The translations under genes were made by a program, and so were the position numbers. From Flavobacteriaceae bacterium PS02338 (GTDB taxonomy: Bacteria > Bacteroidota > Bacteroidia > Sphingobacteriales > Sphingobacteriaceae): 64,000 nt of DNA. The stretch covers positions 82,502 through 146,501 of the forward strand of contig JASCOD010000013.1 in the NCBI GenBank assembly GCA_029959615.1, given 5' to 3'. The notes below the pieces were generated by a model. That model searched no databases and was not told where the DNA came from. It was given only the letters and a program-made list of their open reading frames with translations. Within the stretch, counting starts at the first letter, position 1; each line of letters starts with the position of its first letter. This document shows, in pieces, positions 40,193 through 50,600 of the stretch.

Positions 40193-43100
40193 ATGCGATT
40201 ATATCTAAATAAACGACTTCAAAGAACAGCTCAATTTTTACTGATGGTGATGCTGTTGAATATCTTGTATCCATCTACGGCATTTGCGCTTACCTCGGGG
40301 CCTTCACAGCCCGAGGCGATGAGTTTTCAGCCAGTGGGTATGACGGATATGGTTGATCTTTTTACCGGAGATTTCAAATATAATATCCCCTTGTTAGATG
40401 TAGATGGTTATCCGATCAATCTAAACTATCAATCGGGCTCGGGAATAGACGATGAGGCGAGTTGGGTTGGGCTGGGCTGGAATTTGAATGTGGGATCGAT
40501 CAGTAGACAAACCCGAGGCATACCAGATGACGCAGCGGGAGACGCGGTAAAAACAGAACATCGCACAAAAAATAAAGTAACAGTAGGAGGAAGGGTAACT
40601 GCAACAGCAGAATTTAAGGGGGTGGCTAGCATTGGTGGCTCTTTTACTTTAGGTGTTTTTAATGATAATTATACTGGTATTGGTGCGGAGATTGGCGTAA
40701 ATGCAGGGCTTTCTTTCGGGTTAAATAATACGGGAAGTTTAACTGCTGGTATGGGGCTTGGTATTTTATCCAATACCTCTAGTGGCGTCGATGTTTCTCC
40801 TTATGTATCGCTCTCATTGGTAGATAAAAAGAATGAAGATAAGGCTCGTAGTGGAGGTTTGAGCACTTCACTGACGTACAACTCCCGTTCAGGAATGAAA
40901 AGTTTAAGTTTAGGGCAAAGTTTCAACCAAACAGGAAATTCAATCAATGCCTTTCAAAGTAGCTGGAGCTACAATACTGGACCAGTTATGCCCAAGATAC
41001 AGGTGCCTTACAAATCAGATTATAAATCGTTTAGCTTTAGTGCTGGCCCTGCAGCATTAGGCATGTTTTTTGGAATTGGTGGAACCGGTTATAAAAGTGT
41101 AAGAGAAGTAATCAATCCGGTAATGTCAAATCCCGGCTTTGGTTTTCTCTATGCTGATCGTGGAAAGAATCAGGCAAATGCTGTTCATGATTTTACTCGA
41201 GAAAAGGACAATCCGATTATACCTGAACTTCCTAACTTGGCCATGCCAATTCATACTCCAGATCTTTTCAACTATAATTCGCAAAAAGGATCAGGACAAT
41301 TTAGGTTATTTAGAGGTACTGGGATTTTGGGGGATAACCAAGCTGTTGATGAATCTAAAAATTTTAGTTTAGGTGTAGACGCTGGAATAGGATGGATTGT
41401 TCATGGGGGAGTTTCTGTTTATAAGCAGGATGCGAAGACCATCACTAGAAAATGGACAAAGGACAATGAATACACCAAGCGTGGAGATTTCCAATCTTAT
41501 GATAAAGCAAATCCAAAAAAGGAACATGTCTATTTTAGAAAGGTAGACGAAAAAGTAGCGCAAGACGATGCCCTTATTGATCAAATGGGTGGAACAGGTG
41601 TGGTGGCGGTAAATATTAATGGGAAAACAGCAACGAGAAATTTCAATAAAAAGAATGGTACAGAATTAACAACACCTACCATAGAGAAGGCAGAGCGGCA
41701 ATTGAAGCAGACTACTATTAGCTATCTTACTGCTGAGGAAGCAAAATTTCATGCACTTGAAAAAAGGATCGAGAACTATCCGTTTTTAAACGATGCAGGT
41801 AACTCCAACCAATGGGGATGGAAAGCAAAGCCTGACTTTGTTTTGGATAGCGCAAGGGTTTCTGAAAAAAGAAAGGGACATCATATTTCTGAGATTACAG
41901 TAACCGAACCCGATAATAGTAAACAAGTGTACGGTATACCGGTATATAATTTGGACCAGAGAGAATATTCTTTTGCTATTGGCGGGCCAGGACAATATCA
42001 ATATGTTACGCCCAAGGGGGCAAGCCCAACGAAAGCAACCAATTTGGCTTTGGTAAATTTGTCAGGTGGTCAGATTGACCATAAAAAGGGGATAGATGAG
42101 TATTATCATGTAGACCACCAAATTCCACAAGCGACCAGTTATTTACTAACAGGTATCCTTTCTGCCGACTATCTAGATAAAACCGGAGATGGAATTTCTG
42201 ATGATGATTTGGGCTCGGCAATTAAATTCAATTATTCAAAGCTAGCAGGTAATTACAGATGGAGAACTCCTTACGTTAATCAATCTGATCAGAACAAAAT
42301 TGCCGTAACGGTGAACAGGGGCTTGTTGGCTGATCCAGATGATGATAAAGGAAGCTTCATTTATGGCGAAAAGGAGATCTACTACCCTCAATCTATAGAA
42401 ACCAAAACTCATATCGCAATTTTTATCACTGCCGATAGGGAAGATGCTTATGGGGTGATGGATTGGAAAGGACAGCGTAAAGCAACTAACGCCCAAAAAA
42501 AATTGATGCAAATTAGGCTTTATGCTAAGAATGATCTTTCTACGCCCATAAAGATAGTGAGGTTTGCCTATGACTATCTATTATGTAAGGATACGCCAAA
42601 TGCTGGCGGTACTCATAATCCAGATTCAAAAAAGTTGACCTTAACTAAGGTTTGGTTCGAATATGGTAAAACTACTAAAGGGGAGCACCATCCTTATGCA
42701 TTTAGCTATCATGAGCAGGATCATTTGGGTAATGATTTTGAATATCATCCAATGACTACTGATAGATGGGGAACGTATAAGCCTAGTGGAGATAATGCAG
42801 TTACGGCACTTAGTAACGAAGAATTTCCATATAGCCTTCAACAGGCTAAGCTCAATAAAGCCAATGAAAATATCAATGCTTTCCAGCTAAAGGAGATAGA
42901 ACTGCCCAGCGGAGGTAAGATCAATGTTGGTTATGAGTCGGACGATTATGCATATGTACAGAACAAACGGGCAAGTGTAATGAGGCCTATACTCGGCTTT
43001 ATTGGTGGGTCAAATGGAGCAAATGACCTCCGTGAGAAAAGAGGTGTAGTGATAGAGGTGGAAGATTCGGACTTGCCGCCTCCTGGTGTAGCGCATAAAA

Positions 43101-46100
43101 AATGGTTCATTGATCGTTTTCTGAATGGCTCTAACTACTTGTATACCAAATCATATGTTAGGTTCGATACGCCCAATGATCGGTCTAATGGTCAAACTTG
43201 GGATTATGTTTCTGCCTATGGAAAGGTATTGTCTGTGGTTTTTGATGTATCCTCCGCACAGAAGAAGGTAGAAGTTACTTTTGAAACCATTACGGATAAG
43301 AAAACAGAAAACCCTATACTTTTTGCAGCTTGGCAAAAGCTGAAGAATGAATACCCTCGTTATGCCTATCCTGGATTTAAGAATAGGTTTTCTACAGATA
43401 ACGCAGGGCAGGCTATCCAAGCGGCCGTAAGCGCCATATTGAATGCAGCAGGAAATTTAAGTGAGTTGAAGCAGAATTTTTATGAGAAGGCTTTCGATAG
43501 AGGCTATGCCAAGGATGTGGATGTTAGCAAGAGCTTCGTACGCCTTGTTGAACAAAAAGGAAAAAAAATAGGTGGTGGCCTTCGTGTAAGATACATTACG
43601 ATAAAAGACCAATGGCAGGAAATGAGTGGAGATGCTGATGCCAAAGCGGGAACTTATGGACAGTGGTATGATTATACCATGGAAGAGAACGGAAAGAGAA
43701 TCAGCAGTGGAACCGCTAGTTATGAACCCGCGATAGGCAGCGATGAGAACACTCTTCGTCAGCCTGTTTTTTATAGCCATAAGGTAAAAGGAGGATTAAG
43801 TGATATGTTCGAGTTGGAGCTGCCTTTTGGCGAAGGGCTTTATCCTGCACCTAGCGTTGGCTATCGAAAGGTTAGTGTGCGAGATTTGAAGCCTGGAGAA
43901 ATCACATCTCAATTGAATATTGAGGGACAGGCGCCACGTACAGGAACTGTAGTACATGAGTTTTATACGGCTAAGGAATTTCCTGTAAAGGTGGAAGCAT
44001 TACCTATGAAACGTCATACTGACAAGCCCGCACAGGAGTTTTCGATGTTTGTTTCCAACAGCGTAGAAGAGCTAGTGCTGTCACAAGGATATAGTATCGA
44101 ATTGAACGATATGCATGGTAAGCAGAAGGCTGTAAGCACCTATAACAAAGGAGGCACAGCCATCAATTCTACCTCTTATGAATATCAGGTGGAGGATCCA
44201 GACGCAGAGGAATTAAGGCTCAATAACGAAGTTGCCGTCATTAAGAGTACGAGACAGCTTTTCGGGAATGATGAATGGGGAAAGGTCACTTACAACAAAG
44301 TAATTGGTAGAGACGTAGAACTTATCACTGATTTCAGAGAACAGGAATTTATCAATTCGGGTACCAGTTTAAACCCAGGTTTAGATGGCTTTACTGCATG
44401 GATTGTTCCGATAATATTTGTGTATTCGCTCTATGGACAGAACAATGAATATCGTTTGTTCAGGTCTACTGTTGCTACCAAAGTTGTTCATCATTCAGGT
44501 ATTTTAAAGAAAATCGTTAAGACTGAAGATGGTGCATCAAGCTCAACGGAAAACTTGGCTTATGACGGACTAACGGGAGAGCCAGTAGTTACCCGTACCC
44601 AAAATGAATTTAACCAATACCTTTATGCCATTAACGTACCTGCTTATTGGATAAATTCAATGATGGGGGGAGCATATAATAACTTGGGTGTTTTGTTGAG
44701 TGATGTTACCATTAACGCAGAGGGTGAAATCAATAGTGAATACTGGCCATTGCTTACACAGGGAGACATGCTTGTAGACTTGAATAGCGATAAACGTTAT
44801 TGGACTGTGAATGTAGATAAAGTAATTGAATCTGGGTCGCCAAATTTTCCATTAATTCAACTTCTTAAAACTAAAAGACTCATTGATGATAAAGGATTGA
44901 GAGTAATATCGCTGGCTCCCAAAACAAATTTAAAGGTTGTAAGATCTGCTTACAATAATAAATTAATGGAAAAGGCAAGCAGTGTTGTTTGCTTGGAAAA
45001 TCCGATCAAAGATGGTCGATTGATGTTGATGAAGGGGATAGATTTGGTAAATTATAAAGTTTTGAATGCTTCGCATACCTCGTATGATGAGGTTTGGCCT
45101 ATCAATGGAGAGGGTGAGGAAGTTCAGAGAGAATTTACCCCAAATATTAATTTTAATATCGTTCCCGGACATGGAAGTATACATTATGGCGTTTTACATA
45201 CGTGGATGTACCGATATTACGATGGCTATTTTAAGTATTTTAATGGGAGCACCTATTTTAATAACAGGTTACAACAAGTAGGGATATGGAGTGCAGATAG
45301 CTATGCTTCTACCTTATTGAAGAAAATAGGATTTGAGACTAAATTTAATGTTAATGCAACTAAAAGGTATGCTATCGGTTTTGCAGCGGATGACACAATA
45401 AGAATATGGATAGATGGGGAAGAATTACCATTTGTGCCAACTTTTAACGACTGGGAGAAGTGGACGATATTTGAATATGATCTAGCGCAAGGAGAGCATA
45501 CCATTAAAGTTGAGGGTACTAATTTAGATAATTATACGGGAGGTTATGCCACTAACTCTGCTACCCTAGGCGTAGAGATCTATGACAATACGTTAGATCA
45601 ATTAAAGACTACTGCCGTTCCAAATCTGGTTTTTTCGACGGTTAATCTTAGGAATAATCCATACCAAGATCCAAATTTCAATTTTTATAGAGAAATTAAT
45701 GGAGGCATTATCTGGCACCATTATGATCGTACAACCTATAATCCGTTTATAAATGGTCTTTTGGGCAACTGGCGACCTTCGGCACAATACGTATATCAAA
45801 GCAAGCGTAGCTCAAACCATTTATCGCCGACACAAAAATCTGCTGGTGTAGCTCAGAATGGTTATTTTGAACATTTCTATTCTCCTTTTGCAACTAGCAG
45901 CACCTATTGGGTAAAGAGTAACCAGGTTACGTTATATGATAAGTATGGGCAAGAGTTGGAAAACAAGGATGCCTTGGGGAGGTACAGTGCCGCCAAATTT
46001 GATTTTAAGGGAGAGCTTGCGGCTGTGGTAGCCAATAATGCCCAAAATAAAGATCTGTATCATGATAGTTTTGAGGATTTTGACTACGAAGATTTAAATG

Positions 46101-46783
46101 CCAAGCAAAGATTTAAGGCAGCTGAAGACGAAGTGTTGGGCGAAACGAAGAACAACATGCAAAGCCATACTGGGCTTAGGGCAGGAAAGTTAATGAGTGG
46201 TAAAACCTATAAGTTAACAACGGGCTTCCATAACCGTGAATATGGGCCTTCCGTGAACTACTTTCAACAAGATAATAAGTGGCAATTTCAATTGATCAAA
46301 AATATTAACGGTCTTTATCCCAATGGTTTTGAACCGTGGCAAAAGCAATATGTATTTAGTGCGTGGATTAAGGATAATGATAAAGAAACCAAAGTGAATA
46401 CCCTACAGCTTAGCTATAAAGCTAAAAATGCGATTGCAACAACCATCAATCCTAAAACAAAAGCTATAGTAGAAGGGTGGAAATTAGTAGAGGGCGTTAT
46501 CAATTTTGGTTCCATTGCAGCTAATGAAATTGAAATTAGTCTTTCAAATAGCGTAGATACCTGGATAGACGATATCCGTATCCATCCGAGAGAGGCATTG
46601 GTTAAGAGCTATGCGTACAACAACCGGAGCTTTAAGTTGATGGCAGAATTAGATGAAAATAACTTGGCTACTTTTTATGAGTATGATGATGAGGGGCAGT
46701 TAGTGAGAGTTAAAAAGGAAACAGAAAGAGGAATTGTCACCCTGAAAGAGACAAGAACCGTTTACCGTAAGAAAAATCTTTAG
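40193..46783 (+). CDS. Giant exported SpvB/PA14-like protein (TcB-like partner)
   Basis: The 2196-residue product has a signal peptide (about 1-33, ending TAFAL). Residues 45-110 have the SpvB-type start: VDLFTGDFKYNIPLLDVDGY, NYQSGSGIDDEASWVGLGWN, GSISRQTRG. A PA14-like domain is visible at about 1655-1800 (WMYRYYDGYFKYFNG, YAIGFAADDTIRIWIDGEE, GEHTIKVEG). Near the end come a carbohydrate-binding-like sandwich and a YD-type motif FYEYDDEGQLVRVKKE. In Tc toxins a SpvB/YD protein (TcB) caps the cocoon formed with an RHS protein (TcC); this one is paired with the RHS gene downstream. Export by Sec is unusual for such a pair. Confidence 0.78.
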   Translation: MRLYLNKRLQRTAQFLLMVMLLNILYPSTAFALTSGPSQPEAMSFQPVGMTDMVDLFTGDFKYNIPLLDVDGYPINLNYQSGSGIDDEASWVGLGWNLNVGSISRQTRGIPDDAAGDAVKTEHRTKNKVTVGGRVTATAEFKGVASIGGSFTLGVFNDNYTGIGAEIGVNAGLSFGLNNTGSLTAGMGLGILSNTSSGVDVSPYVSLSLVDKKNEDKARSGGLSTSLTYNSRSGMKSLSLGQSFNQTGNSINAFQSSWSYNTGPVMPKIQVPYKSDYKSFSFSAGPAALGMFFGIGGTGYKSVREVINPVMSNPGFGFLYADRGKNQANAVHDFTREKDNPIIPELPNLAMPIHTPDLFNYNSQKGSGQFRLFRGTGILGDNQAVDESKNFSLGVDAGIGWIVHGGVSVYKQDAKTITRKWTKDNEYTKRGDFQSYDKANPKKEHVYFRKVDEKVAQDDALIDQMGGTGVVAVNINGKTATRNFNKKNGTELTTPTIEKAERQLKQTTISYLTAEEAKFHALEKRIENYPFLNDAGNSNQWGWKAKPDFVLDSARVSEKRKGHHISEITVTEPDNSKQVYGIPVYNLDQREYSFAIGGPGQYQYVTPKGASPTKATNLALVNLSGGQIDHKKGIDEYYHVDHQIPQATSYLLTGILSADYLDKTGDGISDDDLGSAIKFNYSKLAGNYRWRTPYVNQSDQNKIAVTVNRGLLADPDDDKGSFIYGEKEIYYPQSIETKTHIAIFITADREDAYGVMDWKGQRKATNAQKKLMQIRLYAKNDLSTPIKIVRFAYDYLLCKDTPNAGGTHNPDSKKLTLTKVWFEYGKTTKGEHHPYAFSYHEQDHLGNDFEYHPMTTDRWGTYKPSGDNAVTALSNEEFPYSLQQAKLNKANENINAFQLKEIELPSGGKINVGYESDDYAYVQNKRASVMRPILGFIGGSNGANDLREKRGVVIEVEDSDLPPPGVAHKKWFIDRFLNGSNYLYTKSYVRFDTPNDRSNGQTWDYVSAYGKVLSVVFDVSSAQKKVEVTFETITDKKTENPILFAAWQKLKNEYPRYAYPGFKNRFSTDNAGQAIQAAVSAILNAAGNLSELKQNFYEKAFDRGYAKDVDVSKSFVRLVEQKGKKIGGGLRVRYITIKDQWQEMSGDADAKAGTYGQWYDYTMEENGKRISSGTASYEPAIGSDENTLRQPVFYSHKVKGGLSDMFELELPFGEGLYPAPSVGYRKVSVRDLKPGEITSQLNIEGQAPRTGTVVHEFYTAKEFPVKVEALPMKRHTDKPAQEFSMFVSNSVEELVLSQGYSIELNDMHGKQKAVSTYNKGGTAINSTSYEYQVEDPDAEELRLNNEVAVIKSTRQLFGNDEWGKVTYNKVIGRDVELITDFREQEFINSGTSLNPGLDGFTAWIVPIIFVYSLYGQNNEYRLFRSTVATKVVHHSGILKKIVKTEDGASSSTENLAYDGLTGEPVVTRTQNEFNQYLYAINVPAYWINSMMGGAYNNLGVLLSDVTINAEGEINSEYWPLLTQGDMLVDLNSDKRYWTVNVDKVIESGSPNFPLIQLLKTKRLIDDKGLRVISLAPKTNLKVVRSAYNNKLMEKASSVVCLENPIKDGRLMLMKGIDLVNYKVLNASHTSYDEVWPINGEGEEVQREFTPNINFNIVPGHGSIHYGVLHTWMYRYYDGYFKYFNGSTYFNNRLQQVGIWSADSYASTLLKKIGFETKFNVNATKRYAIGFAADDTIRIWIDGEELPFVPTFNDWEKWTIFEYDLAQGEHTIKVEGTNLDNYTGGYATNSATLGVEIYDNTLDQLKTTAVPNLVFSTVNLRNNPYQDPNFNFYREINGGIIWHHYDRTTYNPFINGLLGNWRPSAQYVYQSKRSSNHLSPTQKSAGVAQNGYFEHFYSPFATSSTYWVKSNQVTLYDKYGQELENKDALGRYSAAKFDFKGELAAVVANNAQNKDLYHDSFEDFDYEDLNAKQRFKAAEDEVLGETKNNMQSHTGLRAGKLMSGKTYKLTTGFHNREYGPSVNYFQQDNKWQFQLIKNINGLYPNGFEPWQKQYVFSAWIKDNDKETKVNTLQLSYKAKNAIATTINPKTKAIVEGWKLVEGVINFGSIAANEIEISLSNSVDTWIDDIRIHPREALVKSYAYNNRSFKLMAELDENNLATFYEYDDEGQLVRVKKETERGIVTLKETRTVYRKKNL

Positions 46784-46807
46784 TTGATACCTTATAAGGA
46801 TTAAATA

Positions 46808-47599
46808 ATGAAAAGTAAGTTTTTAAAGTATGCATTAAGATTGATACTGATATTGTCTTTTGGAGGAATCAGTTATTTTTCATGGGCCTATATTAATGAT
46901 AGGAAAGTGTCCAAAGCGACAAAGGCCATTGCAGTTGCCGAAAAAATGCCCAAAATAAAGTATGATGCAGCTCTTTTGGCAAAGTTTGAAACCTTAAGCA
47001 AGCACCTTGATCCCAACAGAAGTGAATATAATCTTACAGGAAAACTTGTTTTTCGTGATGGTTCTGATAGCGCTGCTAAAGCACAACAATTGGTATATGA
47101 GGTTAGAAAAAGAGATACAGATTATTATTGTAGGTTGGGTTCTACAGAAATATTAAATGCAAATGGAACCAGTGTTTCCATAGATCACTTCAGTAAGCAG
47201 ATAATTGTTTCGGGCCAAAAGGAATTGCCCGTATCCCAGCTTTTTCCGTCGACTAAGGAGTTGCTTAAAAACTTACAAAAAGAACGTTATGTGCTTTCTG
47301 GAATTGTTGAGGGAGGAGAAGAAAAACTGCAGCTTTTGAACAACTATCATATTACGTGCAAAGAGTACACCATTACCTATGATAAGGAAACTTTTAAACC
47401 AGTGAAACTATTTACTAGACTTACCAATTTTGAAAACCCGGAATCGAGGGAAAAGGAAAGGGTGGTTACCTTGTATATAGATCGCTGTGAGAGCCAATCG
47501 AGATGGTACGAGATTGAGCAAAAGAAATTTGTAAGTGCAGTAGGAGCGGGATGGCATCCGGTAGAAAAATATAAAAACTATAAGCTTCATGTACTTTAA
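46808..47599 (+). CDS. Membrane-anchored protein of the RHS operon
   Basis: The 263-residue product has one N-terminal hydrophobic segment (about 7-27, LRLILILSFGGISYFSWAY) and a long periplasmic domain of mixed alpha/beta type without a lipobox. C-terminal TLYIDRCESQSRWYEIEQKK and HPVEKYKNYKLHV are the most distinctive parts. I do not recognise a family. It lies between the two giant genes, which suggests a chaperone-like or coupling role, but that is only inference. Confidence 0.65.
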   Translation: MKSKFLKYALRLILILSFGGISYFSWAYINDRKVSKATKAIAVAEKMPKIKYDAALLAKFETLSKHLDPNRSEYNLTGKLVFRDGSDSAAKAQQLVYEVRKRDTDYYCRLGSTEILNANGTSVSIDHFSKQIIVSGQKELPVSQLFPSTKELLKNLQKERYVLSGIVEGGEEKLQLLNNYHITCKEYTITYDKETFKPVKLFTRLTNFENPESREKERVVTLYIDRCESQSRWYEIEQKKFVSAVGAGWHPVEKYKNYKLHVL

Positions 47600-47629
47600 C
47601 CTATTTATTTAGACATTAACCTATTTATA

Positions 47630-50600
47630 ATGAACAAACGCCTCGTTTTTGTTTGGGTATTGCTAATCATTGGCTTATTACAGTTCAATAACGCCTATGC
47701 TGGTATAGAACCCTTTGAAAATTTCATAAAGGGTAATCTTAAAGTGGGCGACTCTTTATGGGTGAAGGATGAGAAATTTAAGAATGCTAGCTTTAATTGG
47801 GCAAGCCTTAGCCATTTATCCGTAAAAAACTATGTAAGCCTTAAGATTATAGATGACACACCGATCACACAAGATTTTGAGGTGAGGTTTAGGTTAAAGG
47901 TAGCCTACTATAATAGCCCCAACCAGGTGATGCCTACAGTAGTAGATACGGTGAACCTAAATGTAAATTATAAAAAAGGAGTAGGGGCCACCTATCAACT
48001 TAGCGACGCTTATCAATTTAGTGGGGCGCATGAGATAAAAGTTTATATTGAGGAGATTGCTAGTCCACAGTATGGAGCGCAATTACCCGTATCTATGCAG
48101 CTCAGTAGTGGGATTGTGGTAGACAGGCAATATATCTTTGAGCCTTATACCCCTATACCTTTCTCCGGAATCTTTAATACTGGTTCTTCGGCTGGAAACG
48201 GGCAAATGTTATTGAGGGGAAGTCTAAATCATCAAGTACAGCTTAGTGTGACTATTCCTGTTATTGTTGGTGCAGATGAATACGACTTGGAATGGACACC
48301 TATTGACAAGCCCAGCGAATATTCCTCACAGCTCGAAGACAATGTCAACAGTATCACTCCAGAACAATTGGCAGAAATATTTAAGAATAATGCCACTAGG
48401 GTAACGCTAAAAAATCAGCAACAGTATGCAATTTCATTGATTTACAATTGCGAATGGATTGCAGTAAGGGTAAGGGGAGCGCGTTACAATGCTGAGGGGG
48501 TAAGAGTTGAAGGCGTATGGTCTTATCAGGATTCGCAAAATGGAGGACTTGCCATTTGGGATCAGATTAACTGGCATGAAAGTAACCTTAATTGGCAATA
48601 TGCAGCAACTTTTGCGGAAGAGGGCAAGAAGAAAGAGGTTATTAGCTATTTTGACGGAAGCCTTAGGAATAGGCAAACCGTTACCTTGTTGAACAAGGAT
48701 GTAAATGTGAATGACCCTATTCCTGTGGTACAGGAGAACATCTATGACGAGTTTGGGCGGGCTGCGGCAAATATTTTACCTTCACCAGTAAAGGAGACGA
48801 ATGTAAGTACTGCTTATCTTAAATATTTTAAAGGGCTTAATAAGAACATCGGTGGACAATCTTATAGTTTCGAAGATCTTGATCTAGATAACTGTAGTCC
48901 TTTTCCTGCGCCAATGAACACGGTAACCCAGCCACTGCTTGGTTATAATGGAGCTGCTGGTTACTATAGCGCTAATAATAGTTTCCTTTCGCAACAAGGT
49001 TTTAACAAGTTTTTGCCAAATGCAGAGGGCTATCCGCTATCGGTAAACCTATATACTCCGGACAATACAGGGCGGTTGGCCAAACAAGGTGGTGTTGGGG
49101 CAATTTTTCAGCCAGGCAGCGCAAATGATCGTACTACCAAATATTATTATGGAAGGCCTGAGCAATGGGAATTGGATGCAATTTTTGGAAACGATGCGGG
49201 CTTTGCCAATCGCTACCAGAAAAACTTGGTAATTGATCCTAATGGTCAAGCTAGTGTTACGTATCTTAATGCATCGGGTAAAACGGTTGCCACAGCGCTC
49301 ACGGGTAATTCTCCGGATAACTTGACGGCATTGAGTAGTGCTTCGAACCTCAAAGATGAAAGCATCCATATTTTGCGACCTGATGATTTCAAGTTTGATG
49401 TTTCTTCCTTAAAATTAATAGCGACCACTACCTATGTCTCTTCGGTAATCCCATCAGGCAATACTGTTTTTAAGTATGACATTAGCCAATTCATTAGTAG
49501 GTATCCAAATGTTTTTGATCCCTGCAGTAATTGCTTTTATCGTTTAAAAATAAGTGTAAAGGACGATTGCGGCGTAGAAAAGAATCTTTCAAACCATAGC
49601 CAGATTGTTGTGGGTTCGGCATTGTCAGATGCGCAGTTAACGGGCTTGGCAACTGGAAGCGTAAATTTAGATTTAGATAAGATAGGCACCTATTTTGTGT
49701 CTATAGAACTAGCACTTGATGCAGATGTAATAAAGGATTATGCCGATCGGTTTGCTGATTTAGCAATCGCTAACGGTTTTCTCGATAAAAGAGAAAAGTT
49801 TGTTACAGCAGAACTCAAAAATATTGAGCAGTATTTCTTGACTTGCTTTACAGGCTGTGATGCATTGACCAAGTTGGGTAACAAAGAAGAGTTCAGAACG
49901 ATGTTTAAGCAAAAGCTAGAAGAACTTGGTGAAGGCCCATTTGTTTCGAATAATACAATATATGATGCTTTTATAGATGGTACGGCAAATGAACCAGGAC
50001 TTTACCAAAAATTACATGATGCCGCATTACTACAGGAAAACGCCTGTAAAACACCTGCCTTAAGCGCCTGTGGGGCAAAAGAGAAGTTGTTGTTAGAAGA
50101 CGTTTCGCCAAATGGGCAATATGCGCTGTTTGATGCCAATAGAAATGTTTTAGAGCAAGAAACGAATGTGCTTTATTTACATTATCGGTATGTATTTAGC
50201 GGTACTCCTGATCCAGAAGACAATATTGTTTTGGAAGATGGCAGTACCATTTCTCCCTATAGCTCAGATTTTGAGCTCAAAGATCTTGTCAAATACTGGA
50301 AACCTGCCTGGGCGGCAAAGTTTATCCAATTTCATCCAGAATTTTGTAAGCTACAGTTTTGTGAGGATAATTATGTTTCGGAGAATTGGGATTCGCAGCT
50401 TAAAAAGCAGGTTAAAGCACCAACTGTTACCGATGCACTTACTGGCTATGTTGCATTTAACCAATCGTTAGTTTTGGCCGATTGGCTGGTGGCTCATGAT
50501 CCATTTTTTAAAACAGGTGGCCTTGGAAATGGCTATGCTCCATTAATGGCTCTTGATTTGAATGAGTACAGCTACAAAGTGCTTGGAAGAAATCCTAGTG